Origin: Anadara kagoshimensis
Taxonomy: Eukaryota; Mollusca; Bivalvia; Arcoida; Arcidae
Direction of reading: 5' to 3'
DNA: 64,000 bases
Assembly: GCA_021292105.1 (NCBI GenBank)
Contig: CM037874.1
Span: forward strand, 42,535,006 to 42,599,005
Below, in pieces: positions 53,108 through 64,000 of the stretch; position 1 is the first letter of the stretch, and each line of letters begins with the position of its first letter. The notes beneath the pieces are model-generated. The model was given only the letters and a program-made list of their open reading frames with translations, had not been told where the DNA came from and made no database searches. The position numbers were made by a program, and so were the translations under genes.

Positions 53108-56054
53108 GAAAAAAAAAATTTACACTAGCTCTATCGGTACAGAAAACAACTCGGATTTAAATTTTAATTTTCTCGACCACTCAGTTATTCCAAATATCAA
53201 CCAAGTACAGAGAGAGTCTTGTGAAACAGATATAACCTTATCAGAATGTACTAATATATTAAAAGACTTCAAAAATGGCAAATCTCCCGGAAGCGACGGT
53301 TTCCAAATTGAGTTCTATAAATTCTTTTGGGAAGATATTAAATTTCTGGTTTACGAAAGTATTAATTATTCTTTTAAACAAGGATTTATGTCCTCAGATC
53401 AAAAACTTGGACTTATTACTTTGATTCCTAAAAAGGACAAAGATAGAAATTTTTTGAAAAATTGGAGACCTATCTCCCTACTCAATGTTGATTACAAAAT
53501 GGTTTCTAAAATACTCGCTAAACGCTTAAGAAATATATTACCAGATATTATAAATTCAGATCAAACTGGATATATTAAAGATCGATATATAGGTGAAAAC
53601 ATCCGTACCATTTCTGATTTAATTTTCCTGACAAATTTAAAAATATACCTGGTCTTATACTCTTATTGGATTTTGAAAAAGCCTTTGACACGTTAGAATG
53701 GTCCTTTATTCAGCAAGCTTTATCTGCATATGGGTTTGGGGAAAATTTTAAGTGGTGGGTTAAAACTTTATATAGCAATGTTCAAAGCAGAATTTTGAAT
53801 AATTGATATGCTTCAGAGTCATTTCAAATTTCAAGAGGAGTGCGTCAAGGTTGTCCTTTATCGCCATATCTTTTTATCATATGTATAGAACTACTTGCAA
53901 TCTCGATACGAAAAAACAAAAATATTAAAGGAGTTAAAATTGATGACACGGAATACAAAATTAGTTTACTTGCTGATGATACCACTTGCTTTCTAGATGA
54001 TGAACCATCAGCTTTTGAAGTTATTTCATTAATGGACCAATTTAGAATCTGTTCAGGTCTTCGTATTAATCTCGATAAAACTGAAGCTTTTTGGATAGGT
54101 TCCAATAAAAATCGTCCTCCTGGTACTCTTTCGGTTAGATGGCAAAAAGACTTTTTTTACACTCTGGGAATATGGTTTTCTAATGACGAAATAGAAACAA
54201 CCAATACAAATTTAAATTCGAAATTAAAAGACTTAAAAACAACCCTTAATTTGTGGAAAATGCGGAATTTAACTTTAATTGGGAAAATCCAAATTGTAAA
54301 ATCGCTAGCACTATCAAAATTAGTATATCAAAGTGGTTTAATATCTGTTCCAACAAACTTCATTAAAGATGTGCAAGCAGTAATAGACAATTTTATATGG
54401 AAATCTTCTATTCATAAGATTAAGAAAAACACAATGATTAAATCAATAGAGAATGAAGGTTTAAAATATCCCAATTTTGAATATCAGGTGAAGGCTTTGA
54501 AATTATCTTGGATAAAACGTTACTTAAGTCCTCAAGCATCAAAATGGAAACAATTATTTCATTCATATTTTAAAAATAAATCTCTTATTCATCTTCTCCA
54601 ATCCAGATGCTGTATTGAAAAACTGGGCATTCCCTTATCATCGTTTTATAGAGATTTACTTCACAACTGGATGGAATTAAGATCACTTGATGATAATATG
54701 ATTTTTCCAATAATACACAAAGAAGTATTATGGTTTAATGATAATATTAAAATATAAAAGGTAATTTTCTTTAAAAAATGGTATGAAAGTGGCATTACTT
54801 ATATATCAGATTTACTAGATTCTTCTGGGAATTTTTTAACACATACTTTTCTATGTCAACGCTTTGAGTTTAATACAAATTTTTTAGAATATATGAGCAT
54901 TTTAAATGCTATCCCTAAAATATGGAAAGAATATCTCAAGAATAAAACTGTCCCAAACATAAATGATACTAATTTAATCTTAAAAATGAAAAGCACACAT
55001 GTTAATATTTTGAAAACGTCATGTAAGGATTTTTATTGGGCCTTTATTGAAACTATTCATGAAACTCCTACTTGTGTAGGTAAGTGGTCAGAAATATTTC
55101 AAATCGAACAGGATAATTGGAAACTTATATTTAGACTCCCGTTTAAATGTACATTAGATACAAAATTGCAAGAATTTCAATTTAAAATCATACACAGAAT
55201 TATAAGTCACAACAAACTACTTTTTAAAATGGGAATCTCAAATAGCCCCAATTGTACATATTGTAATGAACTAGATACAATTGTGCACAGATTTTAATTC
55301 TGTAAAACTTTAGAAGTATTTTGGAAAACTTTTGAAAATTGGTGGAACAAAATCAACCGAACAAGTATCTCTCTTACATGTTATGATTAATTTTTGGTTT
55401 ATATCAGGAAAATTCTTCTCTACAATTAAATTATTGTATATTAATAGCAAAATTCTTTATTCATACATTAAAACTAGACAAATGCTTTAACTGCATAAAC
55501 TTAGAGGGTTTTAAACTCCTTTTAAAAAACAAAATAATCATTATGAAACATATTATGTATAGTAAGAATCAGTTTATTGAATATGAAAACCTCTGGAGTA
55601 AACTTTACAATTCTGTTTAACCTAATTAGAATAATACTTTTTTGCTATATTTTTGAATTGGTATAATTTTGTTTTGTTTATATATATATATATATTAGAA
55701 TATACTTTTTTGCTATTTTTTGAATTGGTATAATTTTGTTTTGTTTATATATATATATATGCAGTCTGACCTGCCTTAAAGGCCACCTCTATATAAGGGT
55801 CACCTGATTATAGAGGCCAGTACAATTGTATGTTAAACGTTTTTTGTTCCTATTATTTAAAAGCCACGTGGGCTACTTTTGATGATTCCTTTTGGAGGTC
55901 TTTATAGACAGGGTTGAATGTATTTAGCAAGTCTCCACTTGTATATAATTGCAATCTTCTTTTTGTGTGTATAATATGTATTTTGGTTATATTTATATAT
56001 GTATGTATGTACGTTGTATAAGTTAATGAGAGCTAACAAAAAAAAAAAAAAAAA
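53108..56054 (+). mobile_element. 5'-truncated L1/Tx1-like LINE with target duplication
   Basis: The insertion is bounded by GAAACAAAATG (53,097-53,107 and 56,055-56,065), an 11-bp duplication, and ends in a poly(A) tract at 56,038-56,054, as expected from target-primed reverse transcription. The 5' end is truncated inside ORF2. The 3' untranslated region contains a duplicated roughly 80-bp segment (TTTTTGAATTGGTATAATTT plus a TA tract) and a short stretch resembling the 34-bp minisatellite of this window. Confidence 0.9.
53109..55389 (+). pseudogene. LINE ORF2 fragment (reverse transcriptase), broken
   Basis: Open from the truncation: LKDFKNGKSPGSDGFQIEFY (palm/fingers entry motif), then LITLIPKKDKD, NWRPISLLNVDYKM and DQTGYIKDRYIGENIR. 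A frameshift near 53,640 moves to the frame reading LLLDFEKAFDTLEW, which holds the first catalytic aspartate. TGA stops at 53,804; the frame continues with GVRQGCPLSPYLF and LLADDTTCF (ADD at about 53,972-53,980), then a thumb/C-terminal region to TAA at 54,755. Further in-frame sequence holds CTYCNELDTIVHRF, a stop, and FCK, resembling the C-terminal cysteine/histidine motif of L1/Tx1-type ORF2. No endonuclease domain remains. Reverse transcriptase identity is certain; clade assignment is tentative. Confidence 0.9.
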
Positions 56055-57104
56055 GAAACAAAATGAAAGGTTTTTGCATGTTTTATTAAAGAATTGGAAG
56101 AAAATGCTACGGAATTCGGAATTCATATTTTGGGCGAAAACATAGAAATTATAAAATCATCTTTCGTATTCAAATGTAATTAATAGTTTCTTTGATATTA
56201 TTTACCAAAAGTCATATATTTTACATCTGCCAATATAAGAAAATAGCAATATAAAGCGGAATAAAACAGAAATTTCCTCTTTATCTTGGTTTTTGCATGG
56301 CTTTCGTTGCCATGAACACCGTAATTTTACTGAAAAAATTTTAAATACAAATTTTGGAGTAACAGTTTATTTATGTGTATGGTTTAGTAGTGGTAACATT
56401 TCAGCTAAAACTTTCATATTTGTGTCAAAATAATGATCAACTTTAACCAAACAAAATGCATTTTTCGCATCAACAGTATGCCGTTTTTTTTTATATTTTT
56501 CGGTTAATAACTACGAAATCTGTTCTTTTTATTTTTTGTGAAAAAATGCAAATTTTAAAATTATTTTTTAGCAGCATCTTTCATTGATACTTAACTTTAA
56601 ATTTCCTATAAAACTGTATTTTTCTAGCGTACTGGTCTCAAGATATAAGACATTTATTTTCAAAAAAGCAAAATTCAGCGATTTTTCACATGTTTTTGTC
56701 GTAAATGTGGTGTTTATGTTGCCATAGCAACCGATATATGAATGAAACGTTCCTAAAAGGGAAGTATAGTATATGGGGATACAAAAAGTATGGGTTGGTT
56801 ATTAGCATTTTAACTGCAAATACTCTAAAATCTGCATTGAAAATAGAGTACAGTTTTTGCACTTTTTCCAAAATTTCTCTGCCAATTAAAGGGTTAAACA
56901 GCGACACAGGAGATCTCTTATAGAAAATGTTAAAGAACTTTAGAGTATACTTTTAGATTCTATTAATATTTACTGTATTTGGAATAAGTGCTGAATTAAA
57001 ATCTACTGTATCAACAAAAAGAGCGTGATTCAACAACAGTGACAACTTACAGGGTTTATAAAAAAATAACGTCATGATTTGCATTCAACGATACGTAGAA
57101 CAAT

Positions 57105-57955
57105 GTCTGCCTGTTTGTCTGTCCGTCTGTTTGTCCGTGTAAAAATGGTATCAGGGTCATATCTCATAACTGCTTGTGACGATTGTCATAAAACGTCAGA
57201 TGAATAATCTTTATGGTCCAAAGGTCATGGACTTAACCGAAGTTCATATCGGAATCGTCAAGGTTATGATCAAAGTATGTTTTAAAATCGTATCCGGACC
57301 ATATCTCATAGCTGCTTTGGACGACTGTCAAAAAACCTCACAGTAATAGTCATGTGTCATGAACTTGAACAAGTCATATCGGAATGGTCAGGGTTGTGAG
57401 GAAAGTATGTTTTAAAATCGTATCCGGGCAATATCTTATAGCTGCTTTGGACGACTGTCTAAAAACTTCACATAAATAGTTATGTGTCATGACCTTGAAC
57501 CAAGTCATATCGGAATGGTCAGGGTTGTGAGCAAAGTATGTCTTAAAATCGTATCTGGATCATATCTCATAGCTGCTTTGGACGACTTTCTTAAAACTTC
57601 ACATAAATATTTATGTGAAATGACCTTGAACTAAGGTCATATCGGAAAGGTGTAGGTCGTGGGAATACTATGTTTGAAAAACGTGCCCGGGCCAAATCTC
57701 ATAGCTGCTTTGGATGACTGTTTTAAAACTTCACATAAATAATCATCCTAGTCTAAAGATGTGTCACGACCTTGAACCAAGATCATATAGTTGCGGTCGC
57801 AGGGTGGGTTAAGAATGTTTTAAAATCATGTCGTCCGGGCAATATCTTATAGCTGTTTTGGGTGACTGTCATAAAACTTCACATGAAAAATCTTCATGGT
57901 CTAAAGATGTCACATGACCTTGAACCAAGGTCATACCGCATTAACCCTTATAAAT
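57105..57955 (+). repeat. GTCT microsatellite and about 130-bp tandem repeat, copy 2
   Basis: The counterpart of 31,081-31,933, with the same order of about six CCATATCTCATAGCTGC-type units and many small substitutions. It closes copy 2. Confidence 0.8.
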
Positions 57956-58197
57956 GTTGGGAGCGGGGGTATTTTGCTCTCAAGGGACAGTTCTAGGTTT
58001 GATCTATTTTTATTAACAAGACCGCACCCAAAATTCTACCTGTACATGCTTATAAAACGATAATATTAGTGTTATTATTGATCAATATATAAATATCATA
58101 TTTAAATTCTTAAATAATCTATAAATAATTTATACCCGCATATGTTATATTAAAAGAAAAATCAAAACAAAAACCAAAATGTTCAAATACTGTAAAC

Positions 58198-58530
58198 TTC
58201 TAGTGGGGACGACACTTTTCTAACACGAACCAGAATAACCTTTGTCACGATCACTCGGAGGCTTAGTAATTTTTTTATATTTTAGAAGTTTGAATCAAAA
58301 ATCGAAAAATCGAAAATTTCAAAACTCAAAATAATAAACGTGTTTCAAATTTTAACTCAAAATGATTTTAGATGTTTGATTTTTTAGAATCTTTGTCAAA
58401 AATAAAAAATTCTAAAAACTCAAAACGATTTTAGATTTTTGATTTTTTAGAATCTTAGTCAAAATTTTACAACTCTAAAAAAAACCTCAAAATATCTTGG
58501 ACATTTGATGTTTTCGGTTTTTATTTAAAA
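58198..58530 (+). repeat. Left inverted-repeat arm, copy 3
   Basis: TTCTAGTGGGGACGACAC and ATCACTCGGAGGCTTAGTAA as in the other copies, with the extra internal repeat seen in copy 2. Confidence 0.8.
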
Positions 58531-58999
58531 TTTCAAAAAAAGAACCGTTAAACTCTTGTTGGAAATGTTTATGTGCGTATTTCAATTTGTGTGTTTCAAG
58601 TTTTCACTTTTCTTACAATTGTGATTTAGGCACGTGTGATGAAGATTAAAGTTACACCAATGTTCATCGAAATATGATTGTTTTGAAGGTGGCAGTTGAA
58701 GCTAGCTAAACAGGAGGCACATACCTATTTGGAGCACCAGACCGTAATTCTATTGTGGACGTTAACGTGTTTAACTTAATTTGCCAATTTCAAAGTGTTA
58801 TGGCATTAAGGGCTCTAAATCTCGAAAACTTATTTTTGTGTCTATATTATTTGACTTTTAATAATATACAAGTTTATATAAGAAATTTACAAAATGATTC
58901 TGAAGTTCTATCATAAATTACAAACATATTTATAAAATTTGCTTTTTCCGATGATGATTAACGCGTTTTATCTTCATCGACAATCACATTACCGGAAAA

Positions 59000-59221
59000 T
59001 GACGTCATTATTTGACATTAAAATACTACATGGATACATAATTTCATCCGGCTTTCAAAAACATCAACAACGGATTTAGCATATATTGACAAAGTCTATA
59101 TCTGAAAAATGATAATTTCACACAACTTTGTGGGCTGAAAAGTTTTAATAGAAACGAAATTTTTTATACCCATATAAGTTTTGGTAGCAAGTTTGCTGAT
59201 TTCCAAAAATGTGTATAAAAG
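59000..59221 (+). promoter_or_regulatory. IL-17 copy 3 promoter (CRE-like site plus TATA box)
   Basis: TGACGTCA at 59,000-59,007 and TATAAAAG at 59,214-59,221, again 214 bp apart and 79 bp upstream of the ATG. Confidence 0.6.
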
Positions 59222-59292
59222 CAAAAAGTAAACAATTCTGATCACAAACAAGAAAAATTACTTTACAAAAATAAACAACGTTTTGGGACAAA

Positions 59293-60274
59293 ATGCAGGT
59301 TTGTAACTTAAATCGTATATCCAGTAGTACGCACCAATTATATTACGGCGTCTGGGTTTTTATAAATGAAAATTGTCAATTTCATTGATTAGTTTAATCA
59401 ATATTTTCTAAATCTGAGGAAAATGCATCAATTTCAAGGTTTTGTTGCTTAAAACTATCTATAATATCTTAAAGAATTAAAGTAGTTGCCATTTTTGTAA
59501 TGCCAAGTACATGTCTAAAAGAAATCTTCCATAAGCGGAATTTTCTATACGTCTTAACAATCATTTCTTACGTTTTCAGTCCTTATAAACATAAATAGCG
59601 AGACAAAACTCTATCATCAAGCCGGTATGTGAATATATATATTTACAATCACCATATTTGAATCTTTTTTATTTCAGTATCCTACGATAATGTGTTTCGT
59701 AATTGGTATGTACATGTGTTTGGCCACATCAAAAGGCAAACCGATATCTCGTTGCATTGATCCTATTAATGCGACAAATCAATTTATTGATATGAACAAT
59801 GGATTTAATGATACACAATATCTGTTTGAAGGAATGACTAATCATCAGGATTCCAATGAAGGTGTTATTGATATAGCTTATACAAATGTTTTTGGTAATA
59901 ACACATCAGTTTGTCCAAAAACACTTAAACGTGGTGATCATCCATTAAGAGTTCGGTCAACCTGTCCATGGTATATCAGTGTTGACTATGATTCCACAAG
60001 AATTCCGTCTACAATACCACTTGCTGTAAGTTCGTGTAAGTTTTGTGTCGGATCAAACAGAACTAAGAAATGTGAACCAATCCGTCATAATATCACAGTG
60101 TTAAGGCAAATACATGACTGTGGGAATGGTTTATATAAATATGTAACTGATGAAATGAGAATTACTGTTGCTTATATCTGTGCAGTTCCAAAAGAGGTAG
60201 AAAGTAGTGGGATCATTAACAACAATACAGAAGATGGAATACTTAATCTAGACGACCCGATACCAATAGCATAG
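59293..60274 (+). CDS. Interleukin-17-like secreted cytokine, copy 3
   Basis: Exon 1 is ATG CAG (59,293-59,298), intron 59,299-59,677, exon 2 59,678-60,274 ending in TAG; 200 aa, intact. The protein differs from copy 1 at few positions (EGMTNHQ for EEMTTHQ; SVDYD for SIDYD), all outside the cysteines. The signal peptide, the CPW and RIPSTIP motifs, all eight cysteines of the mature protein and the N-glycosylation sequons are kept. It should be secreted and act as an IL-17-type ligand. The near-identity to copy 2, including silent sites and introns, suggests very recent duplication or gene conversion. The function is inferred from the domain; which receptor it binds cannot be told. Confidence 0.9.
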
Positions 60275-61592
60275 ACTAAATCATTACAGAGTAATTGTAC
60301 TATATTATAATCATTTTATTATATACAATGTTAAATTGAACAGTTTAATTAAGAATGTTAAGAATTAATGGTTGTTTATAAGTATATATATATATTGTAT
60401 TTTTTTTAGATACCATATTTTGTAATATTGGATTATGTCATGTAAATGTGAGAGATATTGACATTAGATAGGTTTACACTGAGCATATTTTGATTTAAAA
60501 GATTGGCGTGGTTAAGATAATAAATTATCAATGAATTATGCCTATTTTATGTAAAATAAGGTTTAATTTTTAGTATTGTATTGGTTTTTTTGATACATAA
60601 TTTTGTAATATTGGGTTACTGCGTGTTTATAGGTTGATATATTGAAACAATAAATAGGTTTACATTGAACATAGTTTGATATACAACTGTCTTGAATTAA
60701 GAAATATTAACGTAGATGAGAATAAAAACAAACATACCAATCCATGTGAAAACCACAATCACAACGCTAAGTAAAACTTTCAAACTGGGAAATTAGGTTC
60801 GTGTTACTCACGTGAACTTCAACCAATCAAGTGAGCCAAGGTGCTATTAGCAAAATAGTTGGAATTACAAATTTTGTAGACTGCACATATCGGTATAGCA
60901 AAATCGAATAAAAAGATATTCAATTTAGTTTCTTCGATAAAATTAATAAGAATCTAAAGTTTGCTATTTGCATGTATATGTGATTTTATACTCTCTACCA
61001 CAAACAAATAACATATTGAATTAATCATTATTATTTTGAGTACTCGGATTTCGTAAGATTATTTTAAATAAAAAAATCACCATTGCGTTTGTATTAGATA
61101 TGTCTAGCCTAACATTTTAATAGGAATCTGAGAAAGTTATATGCCTGAGAAATGATTAATTGTTAGCCATGTAATGGAAGAAAATGATCAAATTATGTAC
61201 GCATGTTCTTCATTTGTGGGTTGTACTTTTTATTTTTTGTAATTTGTTTTTTGTTATTCTACAGATAATTGTTATTAATAATTATTTACTCAAGAGTTTC
61301 ATAATTTGTTATAATAAAATCAGTTGCACCATACTGTCATCTTTTAATTGTGTTTGATAATACTTAATATACATTTAACTTTGGAAATGTTTGTTATAAA
61401 ACCCGAAAACGTTTCAAAATAAAACCAGCAATAAATTCATGTTGAAAACATTTATTGGGACCGCTTCTCAATGCATTCGTCAAATGTGGACGTTAAGAAC
61501 TCAATTATATGGTATATAAACTTGAATTTACTTAAAGCTTATAGATCAAGTCATCGAAAATATATAGTTTAAACTAGTTAGGCACTGTTTTG

Positions 61593-62160
61593 TTAAAACG
61601 TCATCAAAATTGATCAGACTTGCTCAAAATGATCCTCTTGACAAATCTAGATCATGTTCCTGTATGGGCCATGTTGGGTCAATTAGTAGGTTACTAAAAA
61701 TAATTGTAGTCCAAATTTTATTAAACTTGCTCAAATGTCCCTTTTCTAAAAATACGAGACAATTAAAGCATATGGGTTATGTTGGATCAATATATAGATC
61801 ACTAGGTCAAATCATTTTTAACACTGGCGTTGCTCCAAGTCGCAAAATATAGGTCAAGTTCCTGTATGTGGCATGTTGGGTCAATTAGAAAGTCAGTAGG
61901 CCGAATTATAGCAGGAGGCTCCAATTTTTCTCAAATATTTATCAAGTTTGATCAGTATGATTTCCTTTCAAAAAGTATGCCAATATGGAGTATGAGTTTT
62001 GTTGAAGTAATAAGTAGGAAACTCATAGAAAAACTTTTGGGATTACAGTTTAAATCTTAAACTTCATCAAACTTGCTTAGAACTATCCTCTTCACACAAG
62101 CAAGGTCAAATGTGTAATATCGGTCATGTTCGGTCAAAAGGTAGTGCACTAGATGTAAAA
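61593..62160. repeat. Diverged 120-145-bp tandem repeat, copy 3
   Basis: The counterpart of 27,930-28,490 with small differences. The TTAA target of the Kolobok-like element is intact here (ACATGTTAAGTTTATCCC, from about 62,164). Confidence 0.7.
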
Positions 62161-62649
62161 CAAACATGTTAAGTTTATCCCAAATCTTTGTATGCCCACA
62201 TATATAGTTGATGTATTGACACAAGATTGTCAACTATGAGTTTTTTTACATGATTTGACAAGGAAGTTTTTTCTATCGACTGAAAATCTGACCTCACCTC
62301 CCGAGTCGAAGGAAACATTATTTATACAAATTAAGACCACAAAATGTCCTAATATATGCCATACATTTTTTTTAGATGAAGAATAATCCTAAAGGAAACA
62401 ATTGAATTTTTTTTCAAGGTAAATATTATTATGAATCATTTTTTAAAGAAAGTTAGACATGATAGAATGAAACCATAGGACAATAATATAATTAGAAAAT
62501 CAAAGCCGTGACGTTTGCAAAACTACATAATTATGTAACAATTTACAATTTAAAATTCTAATAAGTTCTAGAACTTTGTATTTTGTATATTTGAAATTTT
62601 AGCCAAAAAACTGAAATATCAAATACATGTAACTAAACTCGTTTTTGAG

Positions 62650-62923
62650 TTTATATTTTTATTTTCTTTACAAATTTATAAAGTCAAATATCCAAAACCA
62701 TTTTGAGGTTTTAGAATTTTAAATTTCTGGACAAAATTCTCAGAGGTTAAATATTCAAAATCGCTTTGATTTTTTTTGTGTTTTTGAAATTAAGGATTTT
62801 TACATCTTTGACTCAAAACGTCCAAAATATAAAAAAATTACCAAGCCTTCGAGTGATTGTGACAATGGTTAATCTGGCCTACTTTTAAAAAATATCACTC
62901 GCAATGCCGCGCTCGCACTAGAA
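62650..62923 (-). repeat. Right inverted-repeat arm, copy 3
   Basis: Ends CGCTCGCACTAGAA; the key phrase reads TTACCAAGCCTTCGAGTGAT here. It is the inverted partner of 58,198-58,530. Confidence 0.78.
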
Positions 62924-63152
62924 CAACATTATTTGTAATATTTTTTCCTTGCAATATTTTAAATAAACTTTACACAGTTATCGGGCATGAATATCTCTAG
63001 ATCTGATAGATTGTTTTTAAAAATTATTAAAAAATTACCATTTTAAAAAATAATGCCCAAATAACTGCCACGTTCAAACTAAATTTGCTATAATGATTTT
63101 GATTTTTGGTTGATTTCTCGTTTGATATTCCAATTTTGGACATTTTCCCATA

Positions 63153-63353
63153 GAATGTAAATATGATTTAGAAATAATCAACATTTATCCGTGGTATATC
63201 GTCTAATAATACACGGGTCGAAGTTATATGCGGAAGAATATGATATGAGGTGGCTTTCCACCGAGTGATATATTGGCCGCATGTTATGGACGGCCCGTGT
63301 ATTATTCGACGATATGCCACGGGTGAATGTTGATCACTTCAATTCTCACATGA
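63153..63353. mobile_element. 201-bp palindromic MITE-like hairpin, copy 3
   Basis: The same palindrome as in copies 1 and 2 with substitutions (centre GGTGGCTTTCCACC; GATATGCCACGGGT on the right arm). Confidence 0.68.
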
Positions 63354-64000
63354 CTTAGCGAAAAAGAAATGAAACAAACTTTGCGTACTGTTTCTTCGGA
63401 AGTACGTTTTACTATTTATTTTCAAAAAGGTCAAATGAAACAATTCGGCGGTTGAGATTACCTCCATTGAAATAGATGATTTTATGTATGAAAATTACAT
63501 CACAAACATTGTTTGAGAAACAAAGCAAGAAGTCATAAGATAAGCAAGGGAGTGCGGCATTAAAACGGAAAAGCATTAGGTATATCGTTTGATATACCAC
63601 GGTTGACTCTCTTCATGTTTCATATAAAGAAAAACCGCTGGTCATGTTAGAATATTGATTTTATAACTATCTAAAGTTTAACACTTTGCTGACCAAAGGC
63701 TCGTCTGTGGAGTGATAAAGATATTAAAAAACTGCCAAGACACAGATAGCATTTGTCGATAATGTGCTGCTAACCAGGGACCGAGATAAGCTGTCGATTC
63801 GGCACTGATTTGTTAACTTATTGTTATAGTTTCGACAGTTCTGAACTGTAGACATTTTGAACAGATGAACATATCTTATCCCGAATAGATATTGAAATAT
63901 TTTAACATAAAACAAATAAAAAAATCGGCACTTTTGATGTAAATACAGATTAAAATTGGGGAGATAAGAAACTACTTGTAAAAATCGTATATTCAGTACC

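Larger units (their letters stand above)
47164..56893. mobile_element. piggyBac-like DNA transposon, 9,730 bp
   Basis: Perfect 16-bp terminal inverted repeats, CCCTTTAATTGGCAGA and TCTGCCAATTAAAGGG, flanked by TTAA (47,160-47,163 and 56,894-56,897). Copy 1 has one TTAA in CCCTAATTAAACAGCG. CCC...GGG ends with TTAA duplication are the hallmark of piggyBac. It carries no recognisable piggyBac transposase. Instead it holds a Transib-like element, two other repeats, a SINE, a LINE and a 400-bp repeat with X-box motifs. It inserted next to the hAT target duplication, using its AATTAA. Confidence 0.88.
52540..56893 (+). repeat. Diverged 400-bp repeat with RFX X-box-like palindromes
   Basis: Four units, one split by the LINE. 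Each carries an X-box-like motif: GTTGCCATGGTAAT (52,548), GTTACCATGGTAAC (52,937), GTTGCCATGAACAC (56,306) and GTTGCCATAGCAAC (56,718). Spacings are 389, 411 (after removing the LINE and one target duplication) and 412 bp. Shared flanking phrases include TTTTTGCATGG, TATTTTGGG-GAAA and ATGCAAATTTT. Confidence 0.6.
31934..57955 (+). repeat. Segmental duplication copy 2 (26 kb, transposon-filled)
   Basis: Collinear with copies 1 and 3 but interrupted by a Kolobok-like element (36,126-43,180), a hAT-like element (45,451-47,153) and a piggyBac-like element (47,164-56,893). Removing these leaves about 7.5 kb. Native sequence resumes at 43,185-45,450 and 56,894-57,955. Confidence 0.93.
57956..64000 (+). 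repeat. Segmental duplication copy 3 (runs off window)
   Basis: Collinear with copy 1: left arm, promoter, IL-17 gene, tandem repeat, right arm, palindrome and following unique sequence up to the window end. It lacks the Kolobok-like insertion, confirming that this element entered copy 2 after duplication. The hAT and piggyBac target lies beyond the window. Confidence 0.93.

Noticed and set aside
53845..54105. Minus-strand frame of 86 codons
   Set aside because: Antisense of the reverse-transcriptase domain of the LINE.

Overview
This is a eukaryotic, AT-rich, intron-containing stretch, most likely from a bivalve mollusc. The lineage call rests on the IL-17-type cytokine genes in recent tandem copies, the TCAC-tailed tRNA-derived SINEs, the repeat ending in a 'GGCCCATGGGCCTCTTGTTT' motif, and the dense load of DNA transposons. 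No species can be named from sequence alone. No operons or prokaryotic signals are present.

Layout. 1-17,204 is almost entirely tandem repeat: a 44-bp satellite (about 420-3,274), a 1,000-N assembly gap, then about 13 kb of a 34-bp minisatellite with homogeneous and diverged zones and an internal 32-bp variant zone. 17,604-19,994 holds the last two coding exons of a cytosolic-sulfotransferase-like gene on the + strand. Its upstream exons are not visible, so either the minisatellite lies inside one of its introns or this is a fragment. About 20,398-23,550 is a 54-bp minisatellite whose unit is a multiple of three, so it throws up long but probably meaningless reading frames.

24,321-64,000 is a tandem segmental duplication: three copies of a unit of about 7.5-7.6 kb, the third running off the window. 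Each copy carries one IL-17-family gene with a conserved promoter (CRE-like TGACGTCA exactly 214 bp upstream of a TATA box), a tiny first coding exon (ATG CAG), one intron of about 380 bp and a second exon encoding the cystine-rich domain. The gene lies between two diverged inverted-repeat arms, and a 201-bp near-perfect palindrome follows. Copies 1 and 3 are intact (200 aa). Copy 2 has a one-base deletion that separates the signal peptide from the cytokine domain.

Copy 2 is also swollen to 26 kb by three insertions whose ends can be read exactly against the empty sites in copy 1: a 7,055-bp TTAA-flanked element with 18-bp terminal inverted repeats (Kolobok/T2-like), a 1,703-bp hAT-like element, and a 9,730-bp TTAA-flanked element with CCC...GGG ends (piggyBac-like). 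Inside the last are nested a 3,242-bp element with CACWGTG termini and a 5-bp target duplication (Transib/RAG-like by its ends) and a 5'-truncated L1/Tx1-like LINE with an 11-bp target duplication. The window therefore shows a recent immune-cytokine gene expansion, one copy of which has become a nest of transposons.
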